From assembly GCA_036925085.1 (NCBI GenBank), contig JAUPFP010000036.1:62001-126000 (forward strand): a DNA stretch of 64,000 nt, in the 5' to 3' direction. This document shows positions 59,140-64,000 of the stretch, piece by piece (position 1 is the stretch's first letter; every line of letters begins with the position of its first letter). Below the pieces are notes generated by a model. The model did not search any database and was not told the origin of the DNA. It was given only the letters and a program-made list of their open reading frames with translations. The position numbers and the translations under genes were made by a program. Source of the stretch: Brachycybe producta. Lineage: Eukaryota; Arthropoda; Diplopoda; Playtdesmida; Andrognathidae.

Positions 59140-59400
59140 GCCAAGAGGGATATGTGACATTTTTTTAACAAAATGGAGATAAGTTCCACATTTTGTCAAT
59201 AAAATGATAAAGAATTTGGTAGACAAGAGAAATAAATGAAAAAGCTGTTCATTGCTGTGTTTATACGTGTCAAAACGTACAACTATAACATTGATGTCTA
59301 TGGAGGTCTCTTACTTTGAACTCAACTTAGCCAGAACATCACTTTTGTTACTTAACACCTCTTGGCTTCTAAGCCACTCAGCTTTTAATATATAAAGGTT
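59140..59400. repeat. Family D fragment, inverted
   Basis: The reverse complement of 32500-32720: CATTGATGTCTATGGAGGTC, TCTTACTTTGAACTCAACTT, GAGAAATAAATGAAAAAGCT, AATAAAATGATAAAGAATTT and AAATGGAGATAAG all match inverted. Confidence 0.65.
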
Positions 59401-59727
59401 GATGATGATGATGATGATATTTAATGAATAATTCTTTTTGTTGTTGTTGTGTTTTGTGTTTTTTTTTTTAAATAACAGTCGGAGAGTTACTAGTCTTAAT
59501 GCCTGAAATTAGAATTTCTCCATTCTAATCTTCAAATTACTGCCACCAAGCTTAATACTAGTATAAAGTTTAATCTAACTAAATGAGTGCTCATTATTTG
59601 TCAGAATAATTAGGATCTTGAATTTTACTGACTGATAAATCTAGAAGAAAAAAAAAGTATTATAACAATTTCATTTTTATGAAATCTTTATTAATAAAAT
59701 ACGAGCTTTTATCAATAACAACAAATT

Positions 59728-59997
59728 AAAAGTGTGTTAGAAACTAGAACGGGTAACTAAACCACATATTGGTATTTTCAGAAGGAACTTTTTATTTAAA
59801 AAATATCGTGTATCAAAACTGTCAAATTGACATAAAAAAGCTTATTTTAAAAGATATCAACGTGAAAATATCCTTAATTGATTGATCTGCCGTTCTAGTT
59901 TTTATAACACATTCAAGTTTCTCTTCATTTTTGCACTTGAAACACAGAATTGAGTTCGAGAGGCGTTTACATTTAATTAGAACCACCTTAAGTATAA
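59728..59997. mobile_element. MITE-1 copy
   Basis: GTGTTAGAAACTAGAACGGG, AAAAATATCGTGTATCAAAA, TTATTTTAAAAGATATCAAC, GCCGTTCTAGTTTTTATAAC, GAGTTCGAGAGGCG and a right end AGAACCACCTTAAG. Confidence 0.75.
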
Positions 59998-60189
59998 AAG
60001 TATAAGTTATAAAAAAAATTATTGTAACATTAAAGTTTAATTTTCTACACCATTTTTGTTTATCACATAATTTTCTAATATCATTAAAAGGTACTAATTT
60101 AAAATTTAAAGGACGTAAAAACATTGTTTCAAGTTCGTTTTAATGTTGCTTTTCAAAGATAGAATAACCACAGTCTGAGGGACGTCTGA

Positions 60190-60770
60190 TAATTTAAATG
60201 CATTTAAATAATAAATGTGTTCTACAGCGCCCTGTGAAGGACAAACAAACAATGTGTCGTCGAATTGAATTTATTCAGTTAATTAATCTGAAAATATTGA
60301 GTTAATACTTAAAAATTATATATTAAACTATTGACAAAATATTGATTTAAGTATTTCAATTTAAAATATTAATAATAAAGTGAATTTTTATTTGGTTCGT
60401 GTCCTTAACTGGATTCCGTATAATTCGCCTAAACACATTTAATTTGAATTCATTTAGCTCATGTGTGTGTGTACAAGGTTTAATACTTTAGCTAAATGTA
60501 TTCAAGTTAAATATGTTTAGTTGAATTATATTGAATCCACTTAAGGACATGAAAATGATGAAATCGGCGTTATTATTTAATATCTGAACAAATTGAAATA
60601 CTAAATCCATATTTTGTTACATAATATATTTTAAATATTAACTCTGTATGTGTTGAGTAGAGATATTAACTGAAGAAATTGAATTCGACAAATGGTATGT
60701 AAATTGTCCTTAACAGAGCTCTGTAAAACTTGTTTAATATTTCAATAAATTTAACTTTTTAAATGTAGAT
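60190..60770. mobile_element. Family C, two units in inverted orientation
   Basis: 60190-60480 is an uninterrupted unit (GTTCTACAGCGCCCTGTGAA, AATTGAATTTATTCAGTTAA, CTGAAAATATTGAGTTAATA, CGTGTCCTTAACTGGATTCC). 60480-60770 is a second unit reversed (GAATCCACTTAAGGACATGA, TATTAACTGAAGAAATTGAA, GTCCTTAACAGAGCTCTGTA). Together they form a palindrome of about 580 bp. A scrap of MITE-1 (AAAGATAGAATAACCACAGT) lies just left at about 60155. Confidence 0.7.
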
Positions 60771-61696
60771 AAGGTATAACACATAAATAATTTGATTTTT
60801 GTAAGTGAATTTTTTTTTTTTAATTTGAATAAGTTATTTCATTAATATTTTAAAACCCAGTTTGACCGCAACACATAGACATTATAACTGAGAAAACAAC
60901 ACGGTATAAATTAAAAGTGGAGAGTACTACTATGAGACAGACTTTAGGGTAAGATTAACTGTGGTGAACAATTTAATCTGTGTGTAGGCCTTAAGGGTAA
61001 TAAATATGTTCATAAGATTCCAATGTTTGTAATGTAATAAAGTATTTTCCTCGAGGGTGGGTGGGGGGGGGGGGGGTTCTTGTCATCTATGTCTATGTAT
61101 ATACAGTGTACACTGTACGACAGTGTACGTGTATGTTGGGTGTCAGACGGAAGGAAGAGTCGAGCAATAAAGCGGAAATTGACCAACGAATACGCTTAGA
61201 GGGATTGGGGGAGGCTCGACACAAACACTCCTTTACTATGTGACATTCATAGGCTTTAGATTTTATAGGACCTTACTTACTACATTTGAAGCATTTGCCC
61301 CACGTACTTTTTAGCAAGTGGGATGAAATTGGTGTTTCCATCCAAAAACACTGCGTGAGTTTTCAGAATATATATAAAATAGAAAAGAAGAGAATGAGAA
61401 AACAAATGAACAATCGATATTGTTTGTGGCCCAACACAAACTATTTTGCTAGAAACATCAAGTGGACTTATTAACAAGGCTTGAAATGAAGCAATCTCAG
61501 GCAACAACAAAAAGGAATATAACGTTTGAATTGGGCCAAAACTGCATTTGAAAAGAAAGAAAGAAAGAAATAACCCCTGAAATGTTTTCAGTTTTTCACT
61601 ACTATTTAGAGAGAAAAAAAAGGTTTTTTTTCTACTCATAGGGCTACCGTGTTCCTTCTAGTCTCTACTGCAACTTAACAACTGCATAGATGACTT

Positions 61697-61945
61697 AAAG
61701 TGGTCTTAAAGGTTTAAACGTATCTCGAACTCTTGTCTTTCAGGAGTAAAATTAAGAGAAATCTGAATGTGTTTTAGAAACTGGAATGGTTAATATTAAT
61801 ACATTTCATGTATTTAAAACGTTTATTTTGAAAGATATCAGCAAGTGATTGATCTACCTTTTCTAGTTTCTAAGACACTTTCAATTTTTTTCTTAGTTAT
61901 TGCTCAAAAATCAACTGTTCATAAACCATCATCTTAAATTAAAAA
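61697..61945. mobile_element. MITE-1 copy
   Basis: TTAAAGTGGTCTTAAAGGTT, CTCGAACTCTTGTCTTTCAG, TTTTAGAAACTGGAATGGTT, TTATTTTGAAAGATATCAGC, TTTTCTAGTTTCTAAGACAC and AAACCATCATCTTAA. The central stem is shortened. Confidence 0.7.
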
Positions 61946-62809
61946 TAATTTAAGAATTATCTTAATCAGTTTTTATCGTCAGTAAAATAAAAATATTTAG
62001 GGTTATTCACCTACTGGCTATTCTAGTTTTTAATAAACATTATAGTTTTCTGTTTTACTGAACTACAAGTGTCAATAATTTTTCCTCATATGAACCACTC
62101 ACTGGAACACTAGAAACAAATAATTTGTTGTTGTTTGGTTGAAATAATGATTTTCTATACGTGCAACTCTTATTTTGTTCCATCTATTGTTTAATTTCAT
62201 TATTCGTGATGACGTGTTTCTCGCAGTAAATAATTGAAATGCAAATTCCATAAGGATGGATGCTGTTTATTTCACTCACATGTATTATAATTTCTATATA
62301 TATATATATTTGGTTTTCCTGCCTCTAGGGTAGAAATAGACAAATTTTGTATTAAGGCCTCTCATAATAATAATAATAATAATAAGCCTTACTGTATACG
62401 GTATATACTTATTTAATATACAGTTTATTAAGGTAAACTTCAATAGACACAGGTAAATGTGAAATACGTGTTCAGCAATGTTTCGGCCTAGTTTCTTCAA
62501 TGTGGTGGGTTATTTTGATTTTCGACGTCAGTTCAATGTAAAAAGTGAGCAAATTGAGAGAATAATGAAAGCTGCTTGAATATTTGATTAGGAAATTGCT
62601 GTTTTATCTACATTTTATTTCTCCTACTACTTTCTTCCCAAATTACTATGACTGCGCAACTACAATAAACTTTGCAAACAAATATGTGTTTATCTCAGTT
62701 GACATTTTAATTATCAATTTAAAAAAAAATACTGAGTTAGTTAAATTTGCATACTAGAATGTGCAGTTTGTGCGAAAGTTCACTGATTGTTCAGGAAATA
62801 CATTGAGTT

Positions 62810-63400
62810 CAAGAGTGATTCGATCAGTTATTTCGAACTTTGATTATTCTGTCTTTCCGAAGAGCAAAAGCAAAGAGAAATTAGAAAGGATTTTAGAAAC
62901 TAGAAGGGTAGATCTATTTCTTTTACAGAGATTTTCATTGTTATGGACAGAAGTTTTAAAAAAAATATGGTCTGCTGAAAGTTGGTTTATTTTGTGAAAC
63001 TCACATAAAACCTAAACTAATCGAATTATATTTGCAAGATTGATCAACATGAAAAATACCCTTTAAGTCAGTGATTCCCAAAGGATGTGCCGCAAAATTT
63101 TGGTTGCTATACTGATTGTGGTAATATATAATTTAATATTGTGAAATAAAAACAAAACTTTCTTTTTACACGTACTGTTTATATTCAATAAACCAGTGGT
63201 TTCCAAAGGTGGTATTTGGTGGTGGCGGCCTATCAGGCTCACTCTCTACTGTGAACAAAAACATAGTTTGGAAACCACTCACTGGCTTTAAGTAACTGAG
63301 CAAACCCTTCTAGTTTCTCTTTATTTTGCAACTGAAAGACAGTCAATATTAAGTAAAGTTCGAGAGGCCACGTTTATAAGTTTAAAACCACCTGAATGTC
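62810..63400. mobile_element. MITE-1 copy split by a hAT MITE
   Basis: TTTGATTATTCTGTCTTTCC, TTTTAGAAACTAGAAGGGTA, ATATGGTCTGCTGAAAGTTG, then after the insertion ACCCTTCTAGTTTCTCTTTA, GAAAGACAGTC and TTTAAAACCACCTGAA. Without the insertion the order is that of the family. Confidence 0.75.
63069..63285. mobile_element. hAT MITE, 217 bp, with 8-bp duplication
   Basis: CAGTGATTCCCAAAGGATGT at 63069 and GGAAACCACTCACTGG ending 63285 are imperfect inverted ends. CTTTAAGT occurs directly on both sides (63061-63068 and 63286-63293), the 8-bp duplication expected of hAT. An internal CCAGTGGTTTCCAAAGGTGG repeats the terminus, so the element may itself be a fused pair. It is inside the MITE-1 copy and so is younger. 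Confidence 0.8.
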
Positions 63401-64000
63401 AAGTATTGATAAAATAGCAATTGTAAAATAATCGAAAAAATATTTATAATAATAATATTTCATTAAGCCTAAATGTCATTTCTTACACAGGTCTTTTTTT
63501 TAAAAAATAATATCAAAGCTGAATTGGAAATATATTTATAAATACACACCGAAATAAATATATAACGAAGATGTAATAAGTAAGATTCAAACCAAAAACG
63601 GTGAAATCCAATAATTTAAAACTTTTTTGTTCAAATATTGGATTATTTTAAGACGTGACAAAATTACTCATGAATTTTATTTCAAATTACAATTAACTTA
63701 GAAGAAGAAGAAGAAAAAAAAATGTTTCCATAATTCAGTGTGTCTTGATAAAAAAAGAGACAAATAATCTTAAATTAATGAAACCTTCATAATGAAAGGC
63801 TTTCACCATAATTCGAAATGAAAAATTACAAAATACATTATGAGTCACAATTGTCAAGAACAACAAACAGCCAATGATGATGATGATGATGATGATAATA
63901 AATCATCAATGATTCTACTTTTCCCGGCAAAAACAGCAAACTTTTAACAGAAATGATTCTAACTGAACTTTCCAATTTACATTTAACCTAAATTAAGGTG

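Overview
The window looks like a piece of an animal genome, probably a marine invertebrate: AT-rich, sparse in coding sequence, full of (TA)n and (GA)n microsatellites, homopolymer G runs and small palindromic DNA transposons. One conserved exon shows that it is bilaterian host DNA. The phylum cannot be fixed from the sequence alone.

Layout. (1) Bases 1-6975 hold the 5' half of a Ty3/gypsy-type LTR retrotransposon on the minus strand: a 560-bp LTR (6416-6975), a tRNA-Ala-type primer binding site, a 1.5-kb leader built of diverged tandem repeats unusually rich in CACGTG, and one frame that stays open from 4886 to the window edge. That frame encodes Gag with a CCHC knuckle, then an aspartic protease, then a long basic region. 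Reverse transcriptase is not in view. (2) Bases 6976-64000 contain a single recognisable host coding exon, a 150-nt neuroligin exon on the minus strand at 14152-14301 with good splice sites. Everything around it is best read as two very large neuroligin introns.

(3) The introns are filled with mobile-element debris: about 17 copies of one foldback MITE family (MITE-1), a second palindromic family (family C), mariner-like palindromes with TA duplications, hAT-like elements with 8-bp duplications, pogo/Tigger-like elements, a MITE family with ACAGGCA ends and 9-bp duplications, a tRNA-derived SINE split by one of those MITEs, two copies of an element with a Helitron-like hairpin-CTAG end, and a solo LTR at 50056-50911. 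Several sit inside each other, which gives relative ages.

The best leads are the CACGTG array in the retrotransposon leader, the very long open Gag-protease frame with an unassigned C-terminal region, the two hairpin-CTAG elements, and the many near-perfect inverted repeats inside a neuroligin intron, which could form double-stranded RNA in the pre-mRNA. No bacterial features, CRISPR arrays, rRNA genes or intact tRNA genes were seen.
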